Part shown: in pieces, positions 14,919 through 22,700 of the stretch
Layout of the letters: each line of letters opens with the position of its first letter
Position numbering within the stretch: the stretch's first letter is position 1
DNA from: JBFGCM01 sp041581135
GTDB taxonomy: Bacteria; Actinomycetota; Acidimicrobiia; Spongiisociales; UBA5794
DNA: 43,261 nucleotides
NCBI GenBank assembly: GCA_041581135.1
Contig: JBFGCM010000021.1
Coordinates: 1-43,261 of the forward strand
Reading direction: 5' to 3'
The notes under the pieces: model-generated
Seen by the model: only the letters and a program-made list of their open reading frames with translations
Database searches by the model: none
What the model was told of the DNA's origin: nothing
Position numbers and translations under genes: made by a program

Positions 14919-16022
14919 TCAGCGTATGACGAGTTCTGGATGGGTGCGGACCCGAGGCTTGCGTGCCTCGACGGCCTCCGCAAGTGCACGGAACGCTGCT
15001 GAGGCCTCGCCGCCCGGGTCGGCGATGGTAACGGGTGATCCGGAGTCGGCGCCGGCCCGCAGCGAAGGCACGAGCGGAATCCTCGCCAGCAGCGGCACTT
15101 CGAGCTCGGCGGCGAGGGCCGCTCCTCCGCCTTCACCGAAGATCGGGTATTGCTTGCCGTCGTCCCCGGTGAACCACGACATGTTCTCCACCACGCCGAG
15201 GATCTCCTGGTTCACCTTCTCCGCCATGAGGGCGGCGCGCTTGGCCACCCGCTGCGCGGTGATCTGTGGGGTGGTGACGATGATGGCCTGTGCTCGGGGA
15301 AGGAACTGCGAGATGGAGATGGCGATGTCACCGGTGCCCGGCGGCATGTCGAGCAACAGATAGTCCGGGTCGCCCCAGTAGACGTCGGCGAGAAACTGCT
15401 CGAGCGCCTTGTGCAGCATCGGGCCCCGCCAGATGACTGCCTGGTCGGGCCTCACGAAGTAGTCCATGGACATCACCCGTACGCCATGCACCTCGGGTGG
15501 GAACAGCATCTCGTCCACCACTGTCGGCTGCCGATCGACGCCGAGCATCTTGGGGATCGAGAACCCCCACACATCGGCATCGATGATGCCGACGGTCTTG
15601 CCCAGGTCGGCGAGTGCCACGCCCAGGTTGGCAGTCACAGATGACTTGCCGACACCGCCTTTGCCGGAGGAAACCGCGATGACCCGGGTCCGGCTCCCGG
15701 GACCACCGATGGTGATGGCCCGGGTCGGCGTGCCGCGCACGTCGGCCACCAGGGCGGCGCGTTCGGCGTCCGACATGACCGTGAAGTCGACGGTCACCGA
15801 TCCGACGCCGGGTATCGATTTCGCCGCCGCCGTCACGTCGGCGGTGAGGGTGTCCTTGAGGGGGCATCCGGGCACCGTCAGCGCGACCAGCACGCTGATG
15901 TCGCCATCCGGAGTGGCCTCGACGGACCGAAGCATGTTCAGATCGGCGAGGGGACGATGGATCTCGGGATCCTCGACCCGTCCAACGGCGGCGCGCACCG
16001 CCTCGATGTCGATGTCAGCCAA
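14919..16022 (-). CDS. mrp: Mrp/NBP35-type P-loop ATPase
   Basis: A 367-aa protein with an N-terminal MIP18/DUF59 domain (residues 1-90, VEDPEIHRPLADLNML) and a deviant Walker A motif SSGKGGVGKSSV at about residues 117-128, then DADVWGFSIP and DMPPGTGD. The family carries or scaffolds Fe-S clusters. The CxxC of classical Mrp/ApbC proteins is missing: the expected place reads ENMSWFTGDDGKQYPIFG, so cluster binding is unproven. The start appears to be TTG at 16022; a GTG eight codons later is the alternative. It is divergent from a SufR-like regulator. Confidence 0.93.
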   Translation of the reverse strand: MADIDIEAVRAAVGRVEDPEIHRPLADLNMLRSVEATPDGDISVLVALTVPGCPLKDTLTADVTAAAKSIPGVGSVTVDFTVMSDAERAALVADVRGTPTRAITIGGPGSRTRVIAVSSGKGGVGKSSVTANLGVALADLGKTVGIIDADVWGFSIPKMLGVDRQPTVVDEMLFPPEVHGVRVMSMDYFVRPDQAVIWRGPMLHKALEQFLADVYWGDPDYLLLDMPPGTGDIAISISQFLPRAQAIIVTTPQITAQRVAKRAALMAEKVNQEILGVVENMSWFTGDDGKQYPIFGEGGGAALAAELEVPLLARIPLVPSLRAGADSGSPVTIADPGGEASAAFRALAEAVEARKPRVRTHPELVIR

Positions 16023-16057
16023 GAGGGGAGCTTCTCCTATCCAGGTAGTGCTTAGAA

Positions 16058-16065
16058 ACTATAGT
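16058..16065. promoter_or_regulatory. Palindromic -10-like element between mrp and the SufR-like regulator
   Basis: ACTATAGT is its own reverse complement and contains TATAGT on both strands, so it could serve as -10 in either direction. A direct repeat TAGTG flanks it (16046-16050 and 16062-16066). The 94-nt intergenic region is locally AT-rich, consistent with a shared regulatory site. Confidence 0.4.
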
Positions 16066-16116
16066 GAGGGTCGCTGCGCCCCAGGCCGCGCTCAGGAAGG
16101 GACGAAGGGAGAGGGA

Positions 16117-16836
16117 TTGAGCTCGATACCCGTCTCCGACGAGTTCACCGCCTCGTTCGACGCCCAACTGGGCGATCTCGCTTCCAGCCTGGGCGATGCC
16201 ACTCGGCGCGGCATCTACATCGCAGTTCGTGAGTCCGCCGACGCCGTCACCGCGAGCCAGATCGCCGAGATCTTCCACATCCATGCCAACGTCGCTCGCC
16301 ACCACCTGGATCGGCTCGTCGAGGATGGCTACCTGCAGGTGCTCGAGCGGCGCCGATCCGGCAAAGGCGGTCCCGGAGCGGGCAGACCGGCCAAGTGCTA
16401 CGAGACCACCACCAAAGAGGTCGCGTTGCAGTATCCCCCGCGCCGATACGACCTGCTCTCCGAGTTGCTCGTGCGCGTCCTGGAGCGCATCTCGCCGGCC
16501 GACGCCGCCGACGTGGCAATCGAGGTGGGGAGGGAGTACGGACGTCAGCTCGCCGCCGAGATCGGCCTTCCGGAGGAGACAGGGTTCGAGACGGCGGTCC
16601 ATGCGGTCGCCAAGGCGATGATGGGCGTGGGGTTCGGCACGACCTACGACGCGGAGTCCGGTCACCTCGTGACGAGCTTCTGTCCGTTCGGGGAGACAGC
16701 CGCCAACCACCCCGAGGTCGTGTGCAAGCTCGACCAGGGACTGGTGAGCGGACTGATGGAGGCGGCGCACCAGCCGGGCACTCCGATCGTCATTCCTCAC
16801 CACAAGCCGGAGGACGACTGCGTGACCGAGGTCTGA
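16117..16836 (+). CDS. SufR-like Fe-S-sensing HTH regulator
   Basis: A 239-aa transcription factor. The N-terminal winged helix-turn-helix (ASQIAEIFHIHANVARHHLD) is followed by the wing motif GPGAGRPAKCYE that is typical of SufR and related ArsR/DeoR-like regulators. The C-terminal domain has cysteines at residues 189, 203 and 235, spaced much like the three cluster ligands of cyanobacterial SufR. It should bind an Fe-S cluster and repress Fe-S genes. The start is TTG at 16117 with AAGGGAG just upstream. It is divergent from mrp, which makes mrp a likely target. No suf operon is in this window. Confidence 0.85.
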   Translation: MSSIPVSDEFTASFDAQLGDLASSLGDATRRGIYIAVRESADAVTASQIAEIFHIHANVARHHLDRLVEDGYLQVLERRRSGKGGPGAGRPAKCYETTTKEVALQYPPRRYDLLSELLVRVLERISPADAADVAIEVGREYGRQLAAEIGLPEETGFETAVHAVAKAMMGVGFGTTYDAESGHLVTSFCPFGETAANHPEVVCKLDQGLVSGLMEAAHQPGTPIVIPHHKPEDDCVTEV

Positions 16837-16854
16837 TCAGACGATCGGAGCGCG

Positions 16855-17493
16855 TCAACTGAACAGCGACAGGTCCTCGGGCTTGACGCCTTCCAGGACG
16901 AACGTCGACCGCTCATAGCTGCGGCCGCCACACAGCCGCACGAACCCGGCCAGGTCGCAATCGAGGCGACCGATGACCCCCTCGGCATCGGGATCGCCAA
17001 GCCGGTAGATCTCCACCGATCCGTCGACCTCGACGTGGGCATCGAACCGCGGCCGGCCCGGAGCCCGGCTACGCACCACCAGCAACGGAACGGCCAGCTC
17101 GACTCCGGCACTCACGTAGGCGTCGGGTTGCCCGACCGCCTCGCGGATGTCACCGCCGTGGATCCACTCTCCCAGGCCGACGCCGTCCAGCCGACCGTCG
17201 GCGGCGTCGACCGCCTTGGCGGCCTTCTCGTACGTCTCGAACAGCTCCTCGAGCACATCGCCGACGGACCAGCTGCGCCTCCGTTCGACGTCTGCCTGAT
17301 TCTCCTCGGGGGTGAAGCCGTGGATGTCGCCGTACGCCGTCCGCGTCAGCGCCGCCGAGCAGTGGGCCAGGACGTCGCGCACCGACCAACCGGTGCACAC
17401 GGTCTCGGTAGCGAACTCCTGGGGAGACAGGCCCTCGAGTATGGGGCGCAGTGCTGTGGCCTCGAGCAGCAGAAGGCGGGCGGCGTCACGCAT
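16855..17493 (-). CDS. Mycothiol-dependent maleylpyruvate isomerase-type (DinB-like) protein
   Basis: A 212-aa protein whose N-terminal four-helix bundle has the MDMPI/DinB pattern, with the signature TGWSVRDVLAHCSAAL and a second His in EWIHGGDIREAVG, both expected metal ligands. A C-terminal sterol-carrier-like beta domain follows (HVEVDGSVEIYRLGDP). Such proteins use mycothiol, which fits an actinobacterium; the substrate is unknown. The start codon is 22 nt from that of the divergent dipeptidase gene. An in-frame second stop 18 nt beyond its stop coincides with a TGATCA that ends the convergent regulator gene. Confidence 0.8.
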   Translation of the reverse strand: MRDAARLLLLEATALRPILEGLSPQEFATETVCTGWSVRDVLAHCSAALTRTAYGDIHGFTPEENQADVERRRSWSVGDVLEELFETYEKAAKAVDAADGRLDGVGLGEWIHGGDIREAVGQPDAYVSAGVELAVPLLVVRSRAPGRPRFDAHVEVDGSVEIYRLGDPDAEGVIGRLDCDLAGFVRLCGGRSYERSTFVLEGVKPEDLSLFS

Positions 17494-17499
17494 GGACCG

Positions 17500-17505
17500 T
17501 ATGAT
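17500..17505 (+). promoter_or_regulatory. -10-like hexamer before the M19 dipeptidase
   Basis: TATGAT lies 10 nt before the ATG at 17516. It sits in the 22-nt gap between the divergent start codons, so any -35 region would lie inside the neighbouring coding sequence. Confidence 0.35.
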
Positions 17506-17515
17506 CGCAGAACCC

Positions 17516-18664
17516 ATGGACCCCGAAGGAATCGCGCGTCGCATCCACGCCACATTGCCCGTTGTCGACGGCCACAACGACCTGCCGTGGGCCATCCGCA
17601 CGAGCGCCGATGGTTCGCTCGAGGCCACGCACCCCAAGAGCCACCTCGGTGGATTCCACACCGACATCGAGCGGCTCCGCCGGGGTGGCGTCGACGCCCA
17701 GTTCTGGTCCGTGTACGTGCCCACGTGGAGCGATGCACCGCTTCGCAACACGCTGGAGCAGATCGACCTGGTCCACCGGATGACCGCGTCGGTGCCGGCC
17801 GATTTGGCAGAGGCCACGACGGCCGACGAGGTGCGAGCTGCCACCAGTCGAGGCAAGATCGCCAGTCTGCTCGGCGCCGAAGGTGGCCACAGCATCGAGA
17901 ACTCGCTCGGCGCGCTTCGGATGTTGGCCAGGTTGGGCGTGCGCTACCTGACGCTCACCCACACCGACACCCACGATTGGGCCGACTCCGCGACCGACGA
18001 GGCCCGCCACGGCGGCCTCACCGCATTCGGCGAAGAGGTGGTCGTGGAGATGAACCGCCTCGGCATGCTGGTTGACATCTCGCACGTGTCGGATGACACG
18101 ATGCGCCACGCCATCGAGGTGAGTCGAGTTCCGGTGATCGCCTCGCATTCCAACGCACGTGCGCTCGCCGACCATCCCCGCAACATTCCCGACGATGTCC
18201 TGGAGCAGGTCGGCGCAACGGGCGGGGTCGTCATGGCGAACTTCTACCCCGGATTCGTCGTGGCGAGCACCGCGGCCAAATCACGAGACATGGTGGCGGC
18301 GGCCCGAGCGATACACCCCGCCGCCGACCCCGAGCACGGTTACGACCCGGCCGCCGTTCGCCGTCGGGTCGAAGCCGAACTGGAGGCGCTCCGCGACGCC
18401 GACCCCTGGGAACGAGGCACTGTCGCCGATGTCGCCGACCACGTCGAACACATCGCAGCGGTGGCCGGACACGACCATGTCGGTCTCGGCAGCGACTTCG
18501 ACGGCATCGACATCACCATCGAGGGCCTCGAAGACGTCGCGTGCTACCCGGCGCTCACCGCTGAGCTGGTGCGCCGCTCGTGGACCGAGGAGCAGCTGAT
18601 CAAGCTCCTGGGGGGCAACGCCCTCAGAGTGCTCGAGGCCGCCGACGCCGCTCGGGAACGGTGA
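17516..18664 (+). CDS. Membrane dipeptidase family (M19) zinc dipeptidase
   Basis: A 382-aa amidohydrolase-fold dipeptidase. Metal-site motifs are VVDGHNDLPW near the N-terminus, the carboxylate region GAEGGHSIEN, TLTHTDTHDWADS, VDISHVSDD, ASHSNARAL, and the distal GLGSDFDGI. The usual substrates are L,D- or L,L-dipeptides. No signal peptide or lipid anchor is visible, so it is probably cytoplasmic, unlike renal dipeptidase. Starts at 17492, 17501 and 17516 are all in frame; I chose 17516 because the conserved part begins right after it and a -10-like TATGAT precedes it. The stop abuts that of aconitase in TGATCA. Confidence 0.92.
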   Translation: MDPEGIARRIHATLPVVDGHNDLPWAIRTSADGSLEATHPKSHLGGFHTDIERLRRGGVDAQFWSVYVPTWSDAPLRNTLEQIDLVHRMTASVPADLAEATTADEVRAATSRGKIASLLGAEGGHSIENSLGALRMLARLGVRYLTLTHTDTHDWADSATDEARHGGLTAFGEEVVVEMNRLGMLVDISHVSDDTMRHAIEVSRVPVIASHSNARALADHPRNIPDDVLEQVGATGGVVMANFYPGFVVASTAAKSRDMVAAARAIHPAADPEHGYDPAAVRRRVEAELEALRDADPWERGTVADVADHVEHIAAVAGHDHVGLGSDFDGIDITIEGLEDVACYPALTAELVRRSWTEEQLIKLLGGNALRVLEAADAARER

Positions 18665-21406
18665 TCACTCGGCCGCCATCCGTCGCAGCACCATGTGCAG
18701 GATGCCGCCGTTGCGCAGGTAGTCGACTTCCACCGGAGTGTCGCAGCGAGCGATGGCCGTGAACTCCACCACAGAGCCGTCGGCCCTGGTTGCCTTCACC
18801 TCGATCGGTTGCTTGGGTTCGAGGCTGTCCGACAGGGCGATGTCGAACGCCTCAGTGCCGTCGAGCCCGAGGCTCTCGGCGGTGCCGCCATCCGCATACG
18901 TCAACGGCAGCACTCCCATCATCACCAGGTTCGAACGGTGGATGCGCTCGAAGCTCTCGGCAATCACTGCCTTGACGCCGAGCTCGAACGTGCCCTTGGC
19001 AGCCCAGTCACGCGAGCTGCCCATGCCGTAGTCCTTGCCGGCGAGCACGACCAGCGGAATACCGGCACCCCGGTAGCTGAGGCTGGCGTCGTAGACCGGC
19101 TTCACCTGCCCATCGGTGAAGTCCGTGGTGACTCCCCCTTCGGTGCCGGGTGCCAGCTCGTTGCGGATGCGGATGTTGGCGAACGTGCCCCGGGTCATTA
19201 CCCGATCGTTGCCACGACGCGAGCCGTAGCTGTTGAACATCGACTTCTCGACGCCCTTGCTCATCAGGTACGCACCTGCGGGCGAATTGGCGGCGATGGC
19301 TCCGGCCGGGCTGATGTGATCGGTGGTCACCGAGTGGCCCAGCTTGAGCAGCGTCCTGGCGCCGATGATCGGTGCCAGCGGAGCCGGCTCCGGTGCCAGG
19401 TCCATGAAGAACGGCGGTTCCTGCACATAGGTGCTCTGGTCACTCCACTCGTAGAGGGCTCCGCCTGTGGTCTCGATGGCTTTCCACTCCTCGGACCCCT
19501 CGAACACCGACGCATACTGCTCGAGGAACTGGTCGCGGGACACCGACGACCCCACCACGGCGTCGATCTCCGCTTGCGTCGGCCAGAGGTCCCTCAGGTA
19601 CACGTCCGAACCGTCGGATGCGGTGCCGATCGGCTCGGTGGTGAGGTCGAGTTCGACCGTTCCCGCCAACGCATACGCCACCACCAAAGGCGGAGAGGCG
19701 AGGTAGTTGGCCCGGACGTCCGGAGAGATACGTCCCTCGAAGTTGCGGTTCCCCGACAGCACTGACGCCGCCACCAGGTCGTGCTCGTGGATGGCACGGC
19801 TGATCTCCGGCGGCAGCGGGCCCGAGTTGCCGATGCACGTCGTGCAGCCGTAGCCGACCAGGTAGAAACCGATCGCCTCGAGGTCCTCCATGAGGCCCGC
19901 CGCGTTGAGGTACTCCGTGACGACCTTGGAACCGGGGGCGAGCGACGTCTTCACCCACGGCCGGCGATCGAGCCCGAGCCGACGCGCCTTGCGGGCAACC
20001 AGGCCGGCGGCGACCATCACGTCGGGATTCGACGTGTTGGTGCACGACGTGATGGCGGCGATCACCACGTCGCCGTGGTCCAGCGTGAAGCGGCTGCCGT
20101 CCATGTCCACGATCACGCCGTTGTCGTCGGCCAGCTCGGCGACCACGGGACCGCCCTCACCCTCCATCTCGGTGACCGTGCCCACACCGACGCGGTCGCT
20201 CTTGCCGAAGGTGTTGACCAGATCCTGCTCCCACTGCGCCTTCATGCCCGACAGGTCGATCCGGTCCTGGGGCCGCTTCGGGCCGGCGAGGGACGGCTCC
20301 ACCGTCCCCATGTCGAGCTCCAGGTTCGAGGTGTACGTGATGTCACGTGCGTCGTCACGCCACATCCCCTGCAGCCGGCAGTACTGCTCGACCGTCTCCA
20401 CGAGGGCGGCATCTCGGCCAGTGAGCTCCATGTACCGGGTGGTCTGTTCGTCGACCGGGAAGAACCCGACGGTGGCACCGTATTCGGGCGCCATGTTGGC
20501 GATCGTGGCCCGGTTCGCCAGCGGCATGTCGGCGAGTCCGGGTCCGTGGAACTCGACGAACTTGCCGACCACGCCGTGCTCGCGAAGCATCTGGGTGACC
20601 CGGAGCACCAGGTCGGTGGCCGTCGCTCCTTCGGCGAGGCGCCCGGTGAGCTTGAAACCGACGACCTCGGGCAGGAGCATGTAGATGGGCTGGCCCACCA
20701 TCACTGCCTCGGCCTCGATACCGCCGACACCCCAGCCGACCACGCCGATTCCGTTGATCATGGTGGTGTGAGAGTCGGTGCCGACGAGGCTGTCCGGATA
20801 GAGGCTGCGCCCGTTGTCCCACACCACCTTGGCCAGGTACTCCAAGTTCACCTGGTGGACGATGCCGGTGGCGGGCGGCACCACCCGGAAGTTGTCGAAC
20901 GCCGACTGACCCCACTTCAGGAACTCGTAGCGCTCCCGGTTTCGCTCGAACTCCTTCTCGCTGTTGATGAGAAGCGCCATGCCGGTGTTGAACGCGTCGA
21001 CCTGTACCGAGTGGTCGATCACTAGGTCGCATGGGACCTGCGGGTTCACCTTGGACGCCGCGCTCTCGGAGCCGGTCATGCGCACCACGGCGGCGCGCAT
21101 CGCCGCCAGATCGACCACGGCCGGGACGCCCGTGAAATCCTGCAGCACCACCCGGCTCGGCATGAAGGCGATCTCGGCATCGTCCACCTTCGAGGCGTCG
21201 TATGACGCCAGCGCGCGTACGTCCTCGTCTTGCACGGTGTGACCGTCGTGGTTGCGGAGTATCGATTCCAGGAGCACCTTGATGGAATAGGGCAAGCGGT
21301 CGACATCACCCATGTCCTTGAGCGCATCGAGCCGCCACACCGTGCGGCGTCCCAGCGGCGTGTCGATTTCCGTCCGAGCCTCGAATGGATCGTGCGTGTC
21401 GGTCAT
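18665..21406 (-). CDS. acnA: Aconitate hydratase A
   Basis: A 913-aa TCA-cycle enzyme interconverting citrate and isocitrate. The [4Fe-4S] ligands are in SCTNTSNP and in GCTTCIGNSGPL. The N-terminal VLLQDFTGVPAVVDLA, the DSHTTMINGIGVVGWGVGG motif and the C-terminal swivel domain with KDYGMGSSRDWAAKG complete the AcnA/IRP1-type architecture. Length is normal. The gene is monocistronic and is preceded at about 100 nt by a perfect 18-bp palindrome, a possible operator; acn is under TetR-type (AcnR) repression in Corynebacterium. Confidence 0.98.
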   Translation of the reverse strand: MTDTHDPFEARTEIDTPLGRRTVWRLDALKDMGDVDRLPYSIKVLLESILRNHDGHTVQDEDVRALASYDASKVDDAEIAFMPSRVVLQDFTGVPAVVDLAAMRAAVVRMTGSESAASKVNPQVPCDLVIDHSVQVDAFNTGMALLINSEKEFERNRERYEFLKWGQSAFDNFRVVPPATGIVHQVNLEYLAKVVWDNGRSLYPDSLVGTDSHTTMINGIGVVGWGVGGIEAEAVMVGQPIYMLLPEVVGFKLTGRLAEGATATDLVLRVTQMLREHGVVGKFVEFHGPGLADMPLANRATIANMAPEYGATVGFFPVDEQTTRYMELTGRDAALVETVEQYCRLQGMWRDDARDITYTSNLELDMGTVEPSLAGPKRPQDRIDLSGMKAQWEQDLVNTFGKSDRVGVGTVTEMEGEGGPVVAELADDNGVIVDMDGSRFTLDHGDVVIAAITSCTNTSNPDVMVAAGLVARKARRLGLDRRPWVKTSLAPGSKVVTEYLNAAGLMEDLEAIGFYLVGYGCTTCIGNSGPLPPEISRAIHEHDLVAASVLSGNRNFEGRISPDVRANYLASPPLVVAYALAGTVELDLTTEPIGTASDGSDVYLRDLWPTQAEIDAVVGSSVSRDQFLEQYASVFEGSEEWKAIETTGGALYEWSDQSTYVQEPPFFMDLAPEPAPLAPIIGARTLLKLGHSVTTDHISPAGAIAANSPAGAYLMSKGVEKSMFNSYGSRRGNDRVMTRGTFANIRIRNELAPGTEGGVTTDFTDGQVKPVYDASLSYRGAGIPLVVLAGKDYGMGSSRDWAAKGTFELGVKAVIAESFERIHRSNLVMMGVLPLTYADGGTAESLGLDGTEAFDIALSDSLEPKQPIEVKATRADGSVVEFTAIARCDTPVEVDYLRNGGILHMVLRRMAAE

Positions 21407-21504
21407 CGTGTGGGCCTCATTTCGGGGAACGGTGCTTCATCTGGCGAGATCAGACCACTTTACCGAGGGCCTCATCGCCGGATTCTCGGGAACGGGACCA
21501 TCTG

Positions 21505-21522
21505 GTTCACTCCGGAGTGAAC
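21505..21522. promoter_or_regulatory. Perfect 18-bp palindrome, candidate operator
   Basis: GTTCACTCC-GGAGTGAAC has full dyad symmetry with no spacer. It lies in the 171-nt region between acnA (start 98 nt away) and the divergent M28 peptidase gene (ATG 55 nt away), a typical location and size for a TetR- or GntR-class operator. Confidence 0.6.
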
Positions 21523-21563
21523 TTTGCCTGATCTTCAAGACATCCGATACGCCACGACCGGGC

Positions 21564-21569
21564 TACCGT
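21564..21569 (+). promoter_or_regulatory. -10 hexamer of a probable leaderless promoter (M28 lipoprotein)
   Basis: TACCGT ends 8 nt before the ATG at 21578. There is no Shine-Dalgarno between them. Confidence 0.45.
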
Positions 21570-21577
21570 CGTCCTCG

Positions 21578-22579
21578 ATGCGGAGATGTCTCATCGTTGC
21601 GTTCGCAGTGATCGCCGCGGCCTGCACCACGGCCGGGGCGGACGACACGCCCACCACCCGAGCCGCCGACGTGGCGATGACAACCAGCACCCTGCCGGCG
21701 CCGCCCTCGATCGCCCCGACGGTGCCGGCAACTGCCGATACGGCGCCGCCCCCGCCGACCACCGCGCCGGCGACGCCACCGCTGGACCGTGGAGACAGTG
21801 CCACGCTGGAACGGATGGCGGCAGACCTCGCAGTGGCGCTCGACATCGGACCCCACCCTGCAGGCGGCGATGCGGACCGCGAGTGGAGCGAGTACATCGA
21901 GGCTCAACTCGTCGACCTCGGCCTCGATGTGTCCGAGGAGGAAGTTGCGCTACCTACCGGCCACACCACGCGCAACCTGTGGGTGACGCTCGGCCCGGTC
22001 GGCGCGCCCCACGTGCTGCTCGGGGGCCACCACGACTCGGTGGAGGTCTCGCCGGGTGTCGACGACAACGGCAGCGGTGTGGTGGTGCTTCTGGAGCTGG
22101 CGCGCCGCTACACGGAGGCTCCACCCGAGGCCAGCGTCACGATCGCGTTCTTCGGGGGCGAGGAGGTCCCCACGGGCTACGAGCCCAGTGACCACCACTA
22201 CGGATCACGCCTGATGGCGGCGCGACTGGCCGACGCCGGCGAGCTTCCCGACCTCATGGTGTCGGCGGACATGATCGGTGTCGGCGATCGCCTCCTCGGA
22301 GTCACCTACATGGAAGGCGCCGACGACGCCGCCCGGCTCCTGGCGCAGTCGGCGGAGCAGGCCGGCGTGCCCATCGACGTGATCAGCCGTGGCGACATCT
22401 CCGATCACGAGGCCTTCGCCAGAGCCGGGGTACCGTCCGTCTTCATGTGGCGCCCCGACAACCCGGCCTGGCACACGGCCGAGGACGACCATTACGAGCC
22501 GGCGCTGCTGCTGGAGGACCTCGCCGTGCTGGAGCGCTTCGTTGCGCTGGCTCCGGAATGGCTCAGGAACGCCGACTAG
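21578..22579 (+). CDS. Lipoprotein M28 family zinc peptidase
   Basis: A 333-aa exported aminopeptidase-like protein. The lipobox is AAAC with the lipidated Cys at 16, followed by a Thr/Pro/Ala-rich linker to about residue 70. The M28 domain shows the zinc ligands in GGHHDSVEVSPGVDDNGSG, the catalytic GGEE, SADMIG, and the last His in SDHEAF. The co-catalytic zinc site thus looks complete. I chose the ATG at 21578 because it begins a proper lipoprotein signal; an in-frame upstream start would spoil it. Substrate is unknown, probably peptides released outside the cell. Confidence 0.92.
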   Translation: MRRCLIVAFAVIAAACTTAGADDTPTTRAADVAMTTSTLPAPPSIAPTVPATADTAPPPPTTAPATPPLDRGDSATLERMAADLAVALDIGPHPAGGDADREWSEYIEAQLVDLGLDVSEEEVALPTGHTTRNLWVTLGPVGAPHVLLGGHHDSVEVSPGVDDNGSGVVVLLELARRYTEAPPEASVTIAFFGGEEVPTGYEPSDHHYGSRLMAARLADAGELPDLMVSADMIGVGDRLLGVTYMEGADDAARLLAQSAEQAGVPIDVISRGDISDHEAFARAGVPSVFMWRPDNPAWHTAEDDHYEPALLLEDLAVLERFVALAPEWLRNAD

Positions 22580-22580
22580 G

Positions 22581-22586
22581 TAGAAT
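22581..22586 (+). promoter_or_regulatory. -10 hexamer before the lipoprotein gene at 22701
   Basis: TAGAAT directly follows the stop codon of the M28 gene. It implies a separate transcript with a leader of roughly 105 nt, within which GGCGCCTG (22591-22598) could pair with CAGGCGCC (22666-22673). Confidence 0.4.
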
Positions 22587-22700
22587 CGCCGGCGCCTGGA
22601 CGTTCCCCTCCGTAGACCCCGGCCCGTGGTCCGGATTCGCCGGCACCACTCCATCGATTCCACCTCAGGCGCCTGCACACGACAACCGATGTTCCAGCCT

